This document shows, in pieces, positions 10,781 through 24,100 of a DNA stretch of 64,000 bases. Below the pieces are notes generated by a model. That model was not told where the DNA came from. It did no database searches and worked only from the letters and a program-made list of their open reading frames with translations. The DNA comes from Cliona cf. orientalis. Its lineage: Eukaryota > Porifera > Demospongiae > Clionaida > Clionaidae. The position numbers and the translations under genes are program-made. Each line of letters begins with the position of its first letter. Within the stretch, counting starts at the first letter, position 1. The stretch covers positions 1,364,001-1,428,000 of the forward strand of contig OZ005696.1 in NCBI GenBank assembly GCA_963930775.1, written 5' to 3'.

Positions 10781-10900
10781 GGCCCAATAGCTCAGTTGTC
10801 TGACTAGATATCAGAAGGTCGTGGGTTCACATCCTGGCTGGATCCTGAGATTATTCTCTATCCATTAACTTCACTTCTCTCTTGCCTGTTATAGCTAGAA
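10781..10900 (+). repeat. tRNA-derived SINE-like sequence
   Basis: It has an A-box-like TAGCTCAGTTG and a B-box-like GGTTCACATCC at tRNA spacing. A tail (GATTATTCTCTATCCATT then AACTTCACTTCTCTC) also appears inverted at 10440-10480. The acceptor-stem halves do not pair, so it is a tRNA-derived repeat rather than a tRNA gene. A third, reversed tRNA-like segment sits at about 10725-10780. Confidence 0.55.
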
Positions 10901-11417
10901 TTGAGGCGTTTGCACAGAAATTAGATTACTTTAATCCGGATTCTAATCTGGATTAAGGGTCTAGTATAAATGGGGTTTATGAGGTGATTATGAGAAAATT
11001 TAGGGCCTCGGTGGAGCCTTTCTGAGACATTGTGCCATTTGTTTCGAAAGGCCTGGGCACCGAGCCTCCATGCCTTGAGTGATGTGAGAGGTGAGAACTC
11101 ATGCCTGTCAATGGTCTGGTAATAGATTCGATGTTCGAGTATAGAGCAAGAATGTCACCATTGAATGTTTCTTAGTGGTGACTTTGAGCAGCTACTGCAG
11201 TTAGGCGTGTGGTTCAAAGTTCATGCTGTTTTCATCTGTGCATGCACACTGTATCATTCAACGGGCAATCTTGACATGCAGCTAGGGAGATGATACTGCT
11301 TTAATTAGATTTTCTCTAAGGCTGAGCATACTGTTAATAGCTTATGCATATGTATGCATGCATATCAGCCACATCCCATGATTATGACATCAAATAAAGT
11401 AAACTTATAGAGGCTAA

Positions 11418-12068
11418 TACTGTATAGCCAGAAAATTTGGCAGGGAATTAAATTTGGCAGTTTGGTGAATTAACCAGCCAACTATCAAATTAAAATCCGC
11501 CAATATTCTTTTGCACGTGCGAAGGCAATCACGTATCGCGAAGCAAATTGGTGGGTTTGGTCTTTGGGTCTCGTGTTGCTCACTTGAATCTCCACTTATC
11601 TAGGCTTGTTTTCGGTTTCTCTTTCAGTGCAGGATAATCTAGGAGATTCTCTTGCCAATGATGACATGGAGTCTAGACATTCTTGAAAAAAATATCCTCC
11701 ATATTGCTCGATCGATGAAAGCTGCAGCAAACCACTCCCCTTGATCAATAATGTTAATACCGTAGTTAATCGAATACAACGCATGATCCAATTTAACGCA
11801 CTAAATTAGCATTTTACGAATTCTCATAACGTTTATATATGGAGTGATTGACGACCTTTACCAGAAAAACGCGCGTTTTTTCAAAATTGAAATTATTTTT
11901 TTCCATGCATAGTATTAGATTAAGTACGGTGTGTGAAGTGTGCCAAATTCGGGGCGTGGCTAGATCGAACTCAGTTATCTGCCAAATTAAAATCTGCCAA
12001 TATTTTTACTTGCTGATTGAGGCCAATCTGCCAAATTTAATTTCCACCAAAGTTTCCAGCTACAGTAT
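11418..12068. mobile_element. Degenerate TIR element rich in TTTGGCA / TGCCAAA motifs
   Basis: The left end (TACTGTATAGCC then GAAAATTTGG and AATTAAATTTGGCA) mirrors the right end (TGCCAAATTTAATTTCC then GTTTCCAGCTACAGTA) imperfectly over about 43 bp. Related fragments occur at about 27223-27310 and 60945-60990. It sits directly upstream of the Death-domain exon of the second NLR gene, where the missing start exon is expected. Confidence 0.55.
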
Positions 12069-12132
12069 ATTATAGCTTAATTAGCAATAATATATTCTTC
12101 AACTTTATGTGGTAATATTTTTGTTTATCCAG

Positions 12133-15100
12133 CTCTTGGGGATAAAGTATTGGATTTTAATAATGAGGGAGTTTCTCTACACCTTGGACAAATAGCTGAT
12201 AAAATGTGTGAGTGGGAGGGGGCTATTGCTGAGCAACTGGGTTTGATACCAGCTGAGATTGCAGCTATCAACAAAAAGTATCAATATGATTTAAAACTAC
12301 AGACGTAAGTTGAATATCCACGGTGTTTGCATGTCTTCGCATATATAGCTTTGTTCATACAGAACGTACTAGAGGGGATGGTCTGAAAGCATCCAAGTCT
12401 GCATGTTTTCAGCCCATAAAAAATTCTTGTATACACTCCTGTATGATGAAATTCTGTATTATTCCCGCATTTAGGAGAGAAGTATTAAAGACATGGAAAC
12501 GAAAGCTTGGGTCTGGTGCGACCTATAATGATCTGATCAAAGCATTTCAACAAGCTGGCTATGAAGGTTATGCAGAAGTTGTCAAGGGTCTGCTTATGAA
12601 CGATGTGCGAACAAATACTGGTAGTTCCAATAGGGATACCACTCCTCCCCTTCCTTCAACAGAACAACCATCACCAGTCTTTCCACCTGAGTCTGAACTA
12701 TTTTCGGAATCACCAAAATATGCTGCTGCTCCTGTCGTTAAGCTACAAAAGCATGATTACGAATTAGGTACTAAAGAACTTCTGTACTTACCATAGTGTC
12801 CCGGGAGGGTTATCTAGGATTGCCAACGACAGTCCTAGGATGTCCCCCAAACCCCTATCCCCAACCCCAACCCCAAACCCCACCCCCATCCCATACCCTA
12901 ACACTAACCTAGGACATCCCAGGACACCTAATGGCAATCCTGGACATGTTGAGGGGAGGGAGGGTTATCTAGGATTGCCAACGACAGTCCTAGGATGTCC
13001 CCCAAACCCCTATCTGGAGATACAAGCTTATATTTCATACGTAATTATACTACTCAGAGAATAATCCAGGAAATGCTATGCGAATCAAAGTTAAAGATTA
13101 TGAATACAATCCTGCACATCAAAAATTGAAGCAGAAAAGCAGTGAAGATGACCCTGAGGCTCAATCTGAAAACGAGCTGGAAGCTTCATCTGACACCAAT
13201 TTGAATTTGTCTGATTCAATGGAGAGAGAGGATGCTTCGATGAAAGAAAGCAAGCTAGGAGGTGGAGCCCAATTTGACGACAATCTATCTAGCTCAATGG
13301 GGAGAGAGGGTGTGCCATTGAAACAAATTGAGCTAGGAGGTGGGGCTTTGTCTGGTAATAAACTGTCTGGCTCAATGGAGGGAGAGGATGATTTGTTGAA
13401 TCAAAGCAAGCTGGAAGGTGGGACTCAATCAGACAAACCGTCTGGCTCAATGGAGAGAAAGGAGTATTTGTTGAAACTGGGAGGTGGGACTCGATCTGAT
13501 ACCAAACAGTCCAGTTCACTAGAGAATGATAATGCTTTGAAATATAGCAACCTGGAGGCTGGTCAATCAACTGCTAAAAAAACGTTGCATAGTAGCTTGG
13601 ATTCCGTGCCGAGTAAGCGTATGAAAATGATTGCTCCATTTGACAAAAAGGGAAAATATTTCATAGGTAAGCATGCACTAGATTCTGACGTTACAAGTTC
13701 ATTTTTTCACAAGCATGTAACTCACAATAGTCAGTAGTTGAGTCCAGATAGCTGATAATGTTCCTTGCCATCCACTACCCTATCTGTGTTAGTATTTGTG
13801 GCTACTCCTAAACGGCTTATATATTCACTGGGCTACCTCAGTCTGCTCGAGTGACACTTAGACTTTAGCTAGCTGTCTTAATTTCGTCAATGATTGGCTG
13901 GATATTTTTTGATACATTCTATTTTTGATATATCCTTGGTGAGTGTATGTAGTACGTAATTTAGATATATATACTCTCCTACTCTCCCACTTTTAGAGGG
14001 ATTGTTCTGATTTTGGTTCAAAGTTTACTGCCGTCCTGCTTTTCCTTTACTGTCCTGCCTTTTTTACAATAAATAATTATTTGTGCTCTTTTAACTTGAT
14101 GATTTGATTTTTTCAATAAAGGTGTAACTGAGGCTCAATCTGATCATGAAAGCAAGCTAGGAAATGAGGCTCCGACTGATGACAAACCATCTGGCTCAAT
14201 GGAGATAGATGGTGCTTTATTGAAACAAAGCAAATTGAACAGTGAGGTTCTGTCTGATAGTAAACGATCTGGTTCAATAGAGAGTGAGAATGTTTCATTG
14301 AACCAAAGTGAGCTGGGAAGTGTGGCTTTGTCTGGTAATATACAGTCCGGCTCAACAGAGAGGGATGATGATTCGTTGAAACAGAGCAAGCTGGGGGGCA
14401 GAACTCAATATGATAACAAACCATCTAGCTCGATGGAGAGAAAAGATGATTTGTTGAAACTAGGAGGTGGGACTCGATCTGATACCAAGCAGTCCAGTTC
14501 ACTAGCGAGTGGCAATGATTCATTGAAACAAAGCAGCCTGGAGGCTGGTCAATCAACTACTAAAAAAAGGTCGCATAGTAGCTTAGATTCAGTATCGAGC
14601 AAACGTATGAAAGAGACTACTCCATTCAAACAGAAGGGAAAATATTTCACAGGTATAAGCATGTACAGACTGGCTTCTGATGTTCTAAATCATAATTTCC
14701 TCACAAGCATGCAGTACCTTTATATACAGTAAGAAGGCGTCACTAGTTCAGTCCTACTTACTTTTGCTGGGCTACTTCAGTCTGCTCAATGAGCATGCAA
14801 ATTTAGACTAATATATTGTAGCGTGGACTTGACTGCTGATAAATGGCAGCAGGTTAGCGAGCAGGCACTTAGCAGTACACAGCAGAAATATCACTGGAAA
14901 TGAATCTTAATCTGGCACAGTTTTACAGGGCTTTAAATACAGCACATGAGGGGGGTAACAGACAACAGACAAGACGTACACAAATCATAATGTTTAAGGG
15001 CTGACAATTGATGAATGTTAATTAATTTTGTTATGGAATAACGTCCCTACATGTGTTCATGGTGACCATTCCTAATATGGCAATCCGTTACAATATACAC

Positions 15101-18100
15101 CAAGGTGTTATATATAATCCCTTGACTATAGCAAATTCTTAGTTTGAAACCAAGATATTTTGATTGCATGCTCTATTTTTTATGTATCCTTGGTGGGTGT
15201 ATGTAGTAATTTTGACATACTCTCCAGCTGTCCCACTTTTAGAGAACAGTCCAGATGTTTGGTTCAAAGTTTACTGCTGTCCTGCTTTGCCTTACTTTTT
15301 CCTGCCTGTTTTATAATATGTTTGTGCATTGTTTTGGCTTTTAACTTGATGATTGACTTTTTCAATAAATGACACCAAAGCTCAATCTGAAAGTGAGCTG
15401 GAAGGTGAGGCTCCATCTGACAACAAACCATCTGGCTCAATGGAAAGAGATGATACTTTGCTGAAACAAAGCGAGCTGGAGCTCAAGGCTGGTGAACCAT
15501 CTGCTAAAAATATGTGGCGTAGTGGCTTAAGTTCAATGCCGAGTGTACCTATAATAGAGATTACTCCGTTCACTCAACATTCCACAAGTAAGTGTGACAT
15601 GTACAGACTAGCTTCTGATATTTTGTTATAAGCATGTAACTCGCATTAGCTTAATAGTATACAAACCACTGATCATGCTCCAACATCAAGATGTATCGCA
15701 CAGATGATTGACTGTGCCTGTTATGTAATCAGATACCTGCATAACTGCATGGGCATGCATCCAGTTCTGATTATACAACCATGTACGGATGTGGCTATCC
15801 CAATATGTAAATAATATTACAGCCTGGACTCCACTCTGATGCATATATAACCACTACCTCTGCCTAAATTGTACCACGCAGGCATAGCCAGTGCCTTCTG
15901 CCCTTTTATGCAACATACCAGCCAGTTATGTATTTGGATAAGGATCGGGTACCATTATAGAACAGAAACTACCTTATCAGTGTCGATATTAATTTTATAG
16001 CTACCTTAGTCTGCTCAAGGAGTTAGTTTTAGGATTAGCTGGCTGTCACGAATCCTTGATTTGATTTATTGAAGTTTGATACCTTATATGCACTTGATGT
16101 GTCCTTGGTGGGTGTACGGCGTGGCGGTATTCACAAAAAAATATGGCGATCACGAAATTTTTATCACAAAAAATTTCATTCATGGAATTTTCAGCAATTT
16201 CCCAAAAATTTTGAACCACGAAAATTTGGAGCTATACGGTAGTGCATGATTTTGAAAAGTTTTGTTATCTTGCTTGGTTGCACTGTAGTTAGCTTGTATG
16301 GTATATAGCTATAGATGCCAGGCTATTATTATTATTATTTGATATGTACTGTCATGATGATAATAGTTTAATTTATAATAGTTGTCCATAAAAAACGTCC
16401 ATTGGAGAAATCAGCTGAGGGAGCAGCAGAGAAGTATCCTCGTCTTGGAGGAAGACACAGTGACATTTTTCACTCAGCCAATTTAGCTATAGATAATCCA
16501 CTGTTGAAGCACAGACCAAAATTGGCGAAATTCTATTCCCAACAGCCCGAAGTTCCTGAGGACACAATGTCATGGCCGCCAGTCAAGAAGACACAGTATA
16601 TAAACCTAGCACTCATTAGAACAGAACAGACAATTGACTTTTACAAGGATTATGTGCGTCAGACAGTTCGTGGTTCTATCGATGACATCATGAAGGATAA
16701 GGATGACATTACATATGACAACGTGTTTGCAGAGATGGAGGAGGGTGCTAGGCTACTATTTGAAGGAAGGTCCGGGTGTGGCAAGACAACCATAATGAAC
16801 AAAGTATCACAAGACTGGGCTAAGTGGAAGATCTTCTCTTCATGTCTGCTCTTTTTAGTTCACTTACGGAGGTTTGCAAATCGATCCGATATTGATCTTG
16901 AAACAGTTCTTCGTTTTACACCTGTTGATTTTTCTGAAGAAGAATTTCAACAGATTCAAACACACATTGAAGATAATCAAGGAGAAGGTGTTGTATTTGC
17001 ATTGGATGGGCTGGATGAATATTGCCCAGATATGAAGACAACCTATGTACATAAACTAATTAAAGGACAAATCCTTCCAAAATCTATTGTGATTGTGGCA
17101 TCACGTCCAGCCGCCTCTCAGAAATATCGAGGAGATGCTACCAGATGTATTGAAGTGCTTGGGTTTTTAAAAGAGCAAGTATACGAGTATGTAGATAGTT
17201 ATTTTGATGGGTATAAGGACAAATACTCATTAGTGCTTGGACTTCAGACATACCTGGAGCATCATCCCAATGTCCTGCACATGTGCTACCTTCCCCTACA
17301 CATGGCAATGGTCACTTACCTTTATGATGTAGAAAGAGCTTCTCTTCCTCAAACTGAGACCGAGATCTATCACCGTTTCACACTTTTCACTTTATTACGT
17401 TCAATTTATAAGAGAGATGAGATGGAGATTGATGATGAAGAAGAATTTTACTTTCAATCATTCAATGATTTGCAGCCAGAAGACAGAGGCATATTTGACT
17501 GTATTCTTAAACTTGCTTACGAAGCCACTGTAGTCAATCCACAGCAGGTATTCTCAGCTGAAGAAGTCAAAAAATTTAATGTTACCAGTAGACGATCCAA
17601 CGACACTACAGACAGTGATAATTCGCTTGGCTTAGTAGTTGTCGATAAGTATTTTGTCAGGTATGGACTCAAGGAGATCTACACCTTTCTACATATTACC
17701 TTTCAGGAATTCCTTTCTGCTTGTCATATTGTACAACTTGATTCTCAAGCCCAGGAGGAAATTATTTTGAAGTATGGCAGTAATAAAAGCTTAGGAGTTG
17801 TTTGGAAATTTTACTGTGGAATGACACAGTTTTCTGGTGAAAAAATGCGCAATTTCAAACACTTGGTAGAACAGACAAAATCTGAGATACTTCTTCATCT
17901 TCGTTGTGCTCACGAATCGCAACAAGTTATCTTATGTACACACACACTAGACTCATATGGCTCAAAGATTATCTTGAATTCATTATCGCTCAACCCTGCT
18001 GATTTCACTGCTCTGGGTTATGTACTCACTCACTCTAATGTACCTGCTACTGAACTTGCCATCACTTCATGTAACATTGGTCCTGAAGGTCTGTCTGCGT

Positions 18101-21100
18101 TGGAGAAGGCAGTCAATTCCTCCCTTGCTCTGGAAACATTAAGGTGATTCTAGTTAGATCTAATATGCATTGCTATTTGAGTTATCATAGTATTATAATA
18201 TAATAGTATAATAGTATATACCGGTGTATTGAATATAAATTCTCTAGTTTTCATGGAACAAAGGTGAAGAAGATGATTCCTGAATTGTGTAGTGTCTTGA
18301 CGAAATTCCCACAGTTGCGTAATCTTATGTAAGTAATTCATTGAGCAAATATACGTAGCTATATTAGCTATATTATATATTATGGTTACCTCACTCCTGG
18401 ACCATTGCATTATATGTATGTGTTATACACAGTCTCTCAAGCTGTGGCATCACAATGAAATCACTGAGTGAAATGGCTGAAATATTGTCAGTGTTGGAGT
18501 CGGTAGAGCAATTGGAGTAAGTTGCCATTAATTGCTTCTAATTAGTTAAAACTAATCATTTCAGAGCATGTCATAAATAATTATTTTGTTTGGCCTGGCC
18601 AAAGTCTGGATGTATATTTTTGATTGGTATTCTGTTATTGCAAGTCTAGTGATGTAAAATTTTATTACCTGATTTTAGCTTATCACGTAATGATTTTGGA
18701 GTTAAGTCTGTGGAGATTCTTTGTAGTTTGCTCACAAGATTACCAAAGCTGAAGAATCTTGTGTGGTGAGGCAATCTCATCAGCTTTGTTTATTTCAATG
18801 TGTTACTTAAAGAAAAATTACATTATGCAGGGATGATGGTCTACTTACAATATCTTTATTTGATTATTTGATTGCAAGGAATATTGGAATTAATTTGTAA
18901 GTGTATCATAAATATCATTAATACTAAGACTTAGTATACTTTTTATATGTTTGTTTCTTGCTAATAGAGTGGTTAGCAAAAGCTCCAAGGGTCTCAAGCA
19001 AGAATTATTCAGGTATAATAATTGAAAAAAATAATAATGTTATTATGCTCACTTTTGTGTGATTGCTTTTTAAGGTTTGGTATTGGTGGTATCAACTTCG
19101 ACTCAAGCTACTTTCAAGCTCATCCATATAGTGCAGTAGTTATTCAAGAAATTATGTAAGTTGGCAGTATAATTTTAATGTACAAGTTATGTCATACCTA
19201 CAGTGGCTGAGAGGGACACTGCCGCAGCAGCCCAAGCCGCGTTGGGGTCGCCCAAAAGCCGCCGGTGGCCGCCAAAGGGCTGCCCATTGGCTGCAGCTGG
19301 CCGCCGCAGCTCAGCTGCACCCGCCAAAACTTTAAAATTGTTATTCAGTTCACGAATGGTTAACTGGACAACGTTAGGTGTGGTCTAGATCTTTATGATC
19401 GTTGATCGAGTTTTCTCTGAAATTCTGCCCGCATGTTCGTCGGAAAATATATAACTAAACGCTGCGGTGGAAGTATCGAGAGGGAAAGGGTTTATGTGAC
19501 ATATTATTATACCACCCTTTCTTTATCAGTGGTGATCGTTCTCGTGCTTAGCAGAGATCGAAAGCGTACGCTTAAACGCTGCGGTGGGCGTGGTCTGGTA
19601 AGTTAGTACTGCGTGTGCATGCACGCGGTTGATATAGGCGTGACCAACAAGCATTTTAGACCCTGTAACCAGTATGATCGAAACCGAATGAGGCCGAGTC
19701 CGTTTCTTTGCTGTATTTGACCGCCATTATACCCCACCGTGCCCAGATGCCTATGCATATCGTGCGGACGATGACAAAGACAGACCGACAAACTGACCCC
19801 TTGCGCATGTGTGCGGGATAATAGTCTAGTTATATAGCCAGTCGTAAGCTAGAGAATCAATTTTCAAACAGATTGGCGGGCATGGCTGAGCCGCGGCGGC
19901 CAACCGCAGCCGATGGGCGGCCCTTTGGCGGCCAACAACGGCTTTCGGGTGGCCCACAGCGGCTTTGGCCGGCGCGGCAGTGTCCTTCTCGGCCACCATA
20001 CATACCATAGATTAGTCATACTAGCACTGCAGGTGTAGGTAGACTGCCCTATAATAGTTGTATGTACTTACACTATATTGGGGTATACAGTCAGGGCATT
20101 TTCAAATTGAGAGGAGGTTGGTTAAGTAATAAGGTTCAATTATTGTAACAGTTCTTTACTTGCTGTTGTTCATTCATGCAGTCTCCATGATAGAAGCATC
20201 AATGATACTGATGCTCAGTCTCTGGCTAAAATTCTCCCATATTGTTTAAACCTTCAGCAGTTAAAGTGAGCTATATTATTGCTTGTAACAATTTTAAATT
20301 ATTTTTCTGTAGTTATGAGGTAATTATGGTATAATTTATGAGGTAATCTATGAGTTACATAGTTATGAGGGCCTCAGTCTACGCTAAGACCACTAGCCTG
20401 GAAGTGTATATATGTACAATTTAATATATTTTAACGTTAACGTGCAGTTTGCGTGGCGCCTATAGGGATTACATAATGATATGCATGCATGTCGTGCACA
20501 TGGAAATGCATATCTATGTGCAACTGTATCTTCTAGTGTGAGTTAGTTATTGTTCTCTCTCAAGTACCATAGAGCAAGCTTAGGGTGATATAAATAATGC
20601 GTAATGCCTGCATAATAATAGTTGACATTTAAATGGCCCTTCTTATTTTATTTTAGAACTTGTGAAGTGATCTTAAAAAAAGACTAGTTTGATATACTAA
20701 CTGGAAATTCTGTTTCAAACCCCAAGTTTACCAGTTTTCTGGAAAAATGGAAAATCATGGCTCTACAATAGTGGGTGGGCACCCACCCTAAAAAACAACC
20801 CTGGCTTACCCATGTATCAACTAAAACTTGTTTATATACAGTCTCAAGCGGAACGGCATTGGCGTTGCTGGTGCTCAGGCTCTGGCAGAAGGTCTCCAGC
20901 ATTGTTCTAACCTTCAAGAGCTAAAGTTAGTGATCTGTACATGTGTTAACAGTTATGCGCATACCCGTGATTATTGCTCACATGTACAGTCTCTGTGGGA
21001 ACAAAATCAATGTTGCTGGTGCTCAAGCTCTGGCAAAAGGTCTCCAGCATTGCACTAACCTTCAAAGATTAAAGTAAATAATAATATTTTTGTTGACTTA

Positions 21101-24100
21101 TTACTATTATTTTGTTTATAGATCTGTGTACTAGTACTTTGCACGTATAAAATGGGAAAGTAATTCCCTTGAAGATATTGTGTGGTGATGATGCATGATA
21201 CATTGATGGATAACTATTAAAATTAAATTATATTCTGTTTCAGCTTAGAACAGTTTTTATTGTTTATGATATTATATACTTATTGCCATAGTAGAACGAC
21301 GATACCGGGAAATATCACGAGTTCATTGCCGCGTATTGTTACGAGTGCGAAGCACGAGTAACAATGCAAAAGGCAATGAACGAGTGGGATTTCCGAGGTA
21401 TCGTCGTTCTACTATGGCAATAAGGTATTTATCGTATATTTAAGAAGCCTATTCTGTACTGGAACTTTAGTAGTTCGAGCGGTAAAGCTAAGAAGGGACG
21501 ACTGCTACGTTTTGGCGATGGCCGCCGTCATTTCAGGCACCGAAGACTAAGGCGTATAGCTAAGTAAGGTAAGGGCAGCGGCACCGTGGCTCGTTTATCT
21601 AACTCGGGCAACAAAAATGACTGATAGCAGCAACTTACTTTCTTCTCTGGCGCTCAACGTTCAACCATTGTTCAACGTTTCAACACTGTATATATGGCGA
21701 TCATATGACGAACACGACTGATACGGATTTTGCACGTGACGAACACGACTGATATGGGAAATTATCATACGTGTTTCCGCCCACGCGTTTCCCATATGTT
21801 TGTATTACGGGTCAAAGTTCAATATACGATAAATAAGAATATTGAGTCAAAATGCACTCTTGGTTGGTATTAGCTATGTGCCCCTTGCATAGAATGTGAT
21901 AGTCAAGGATATCAGTTATGATATGTAGATTGGGATAAGGGCGTGCTCTAGACTCTCCCCTAGAGACAATGGTATTTGATCATAGCATGCGCTCATAACG
22001 TGGGAGTTGGAACCAGAGGAGGTTGGACATTGCGCATATTTGCGCCATTGTCACATGACCTTGGTATGCAATTATGCTGCCACGCATCCAAAAGAATGCC
22101 ATTTGCGAATGTAACTGGTAGCTAAAATGTTTGCGTTTGTGAACTATGGCCAAATCTGAAGCTGAAACGGAGACGAATCGTGTAGATCTAAATTATGTTA
22201 TAACAGCGAAAGAAGCTGACTGCAATCGACAAATACTATTTTTGATGTTGCCATTCTGAGGAACGAGTTTTCTCGATTTGCAAGAAGTGTGAGGGGTGGA
22301 CGGGCGGGGTATGGCGCTGGATCTTCTTTTCTCATGGATTTCAACTTGCTTTCACATTTAAAACTGTCGTCAAGGCTGTAGACTCGTGACTTACATTTTG
22401 TACAGTGTTATATATGGGGCAACACGCCCACTTTTTGTGCGCACGTGATCGTGTCCAACCTCCTCTGGTTGGAACCTTAAATATCGTCTTCTGAGTACAT
22501 GTGTACAACTGTTATTGATAGCTAAATATGTTCAGTCAAAGTGCACTCTAGGTTGCCCCTCACATAGAACATGATGGTCAAGGGCATCTGTTGAATCCTT
22601 GATCAAGAATTGTGATTTTATTGTTCACATACAGTGTCGGATACAACGGTATTGGTGATGCCGGTGGTCAAGCTCTGGCAGAAGGTCTCCAACACTGCAC
22701 TAACCTTCAACAATTAGAGTAAGTGATCTGAATTGATACACCACCTCCTGTGTACCCCACATATGTGACCGTCTCTGAGAAAACCCGGCATATGGTATTT
22801 TTTGTGAAAGTTGAGTTTTATGTATGGTTGATAAGCTCTACCATAGAGCTAACCCGCGTTCAAGTTTCAGACCGACTGTGCGCTTCGTTATGGAGATACA
22901 GCGCTTTGTTTGCGATGGCGCCACACTCCCCAATAATCGAGAAATTACGATCTAAAGGCGTTGCTATGCACGCGGAAGGCGTTTCCGCATACTACGCGTG
23001 ACCCGGAAATCAATTAAATGGACCTGGGCGGAGCCGTTCGAAATGAACGTAAAGATCGAGCAAGAGTTGAATTTCTTTGTTGACGACGACAGCCGATTGT
23101 TCTTAGATGTCCAAGAAGCTAGAAAGGTGAGCGAACATACAGTAGTTCGATGAATCTAGCTGTATCTAGGTAGAGAATTCTAATTATCGCCCATAGCAAC
23201 GGGCTCCGTGTACAGCGGTTGTGCCGGCTAGGTGGGTCAAAATGAAGGCTTATTTCGCCTTGCAATGCTGGAGACTTTCTGCCAGAGCTTGAGCACCAGC
23301 AACACTGATTTTGTTCTCATAGAGCCTGTACATGTGAGCAACATCATGATTCGTACTCCAGAAATCACATCATAATTATGGGCATGCACTATTAACATAA
23401 ATCACTCACATTAGCTCTTGAAGGTTAGTACAATGCTGGAGACTTTTTGCCAGAGACAGAGCACCAGCAGTACCAATATTGTTCCCAAAGAGACTGTAAT
23501 AAACAAAATTAATTAATAGGCAACTCGGGATTAAATGCAGGGATTATTTTGGGGGGGGGGGGGGGGGGGGGGGGAAGGGAGCTGAGGACATGATGTGTGA
23601 TCAAACACCAATTATCTCTAGGGGAGTCTGGGAGCATGCCCCCTATAGAAAATTTTATTACGTCCAGAGTCCCAATTAACAAATCGATTCAGCCTCGCGA
23701 TGAGGTAATTATGATGAATAATGATGAAACCTATGATGAAATTATGATGTAATTGCTGTGAAACTGTTTCAAAATGTTTAGCGCTCATGAAAGGTTGTTG
23801 GGACCCAGAATTCGAACCTAGCGTAGAAGAGATCGTGGACTATCCGATGATATCCTTTTGGCGTTTCTCTCAGTTCGCTTTCTCTAGCGAGCTCGCTTTC
23901 AGGGCAGGGGGATTTCCCTATTCAGTCGAGCACATGGCAGGTGAAGGTCAACCGGCTCAAGCCGCGCGCCCCAATATTGTACGCGTATACGGAGCATGCG
24001 CAGTTTGTCGATGTGTCCTAGTTCGAATTTATGGCGGCGTATTCGTGAGGGACTCTGGACGTAGTCTCTAAGTTGTTCATTACGTCCAGAGTCCCAATTA

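Noticed and set aside
10781..10853. tRNA gene
   Set aside because: It has A- and B-box-like motifs, but the acceptor-stem halves do not pair and the same sequence recurs with a tail nearby; it is a tRNA-derived repeat.
12808..13013. CRISPR-like array
   Set aside because: Only two copies of a 53-bp direct repeat in a eukaryotic intron; no array and no Cas genes.
13289..13570. Minus-strand ORFs opposite the linker exons (also 14113-14424 and 15382-15573)
   Set aside because: Shadows of the repetitive plus-strand coding exons; no splice signals on that strand.
20684..20917. Minus-strand ORF over the LRR exon at 20842
   Set aside because: Antisense shadow of a well-supported LRR exon.
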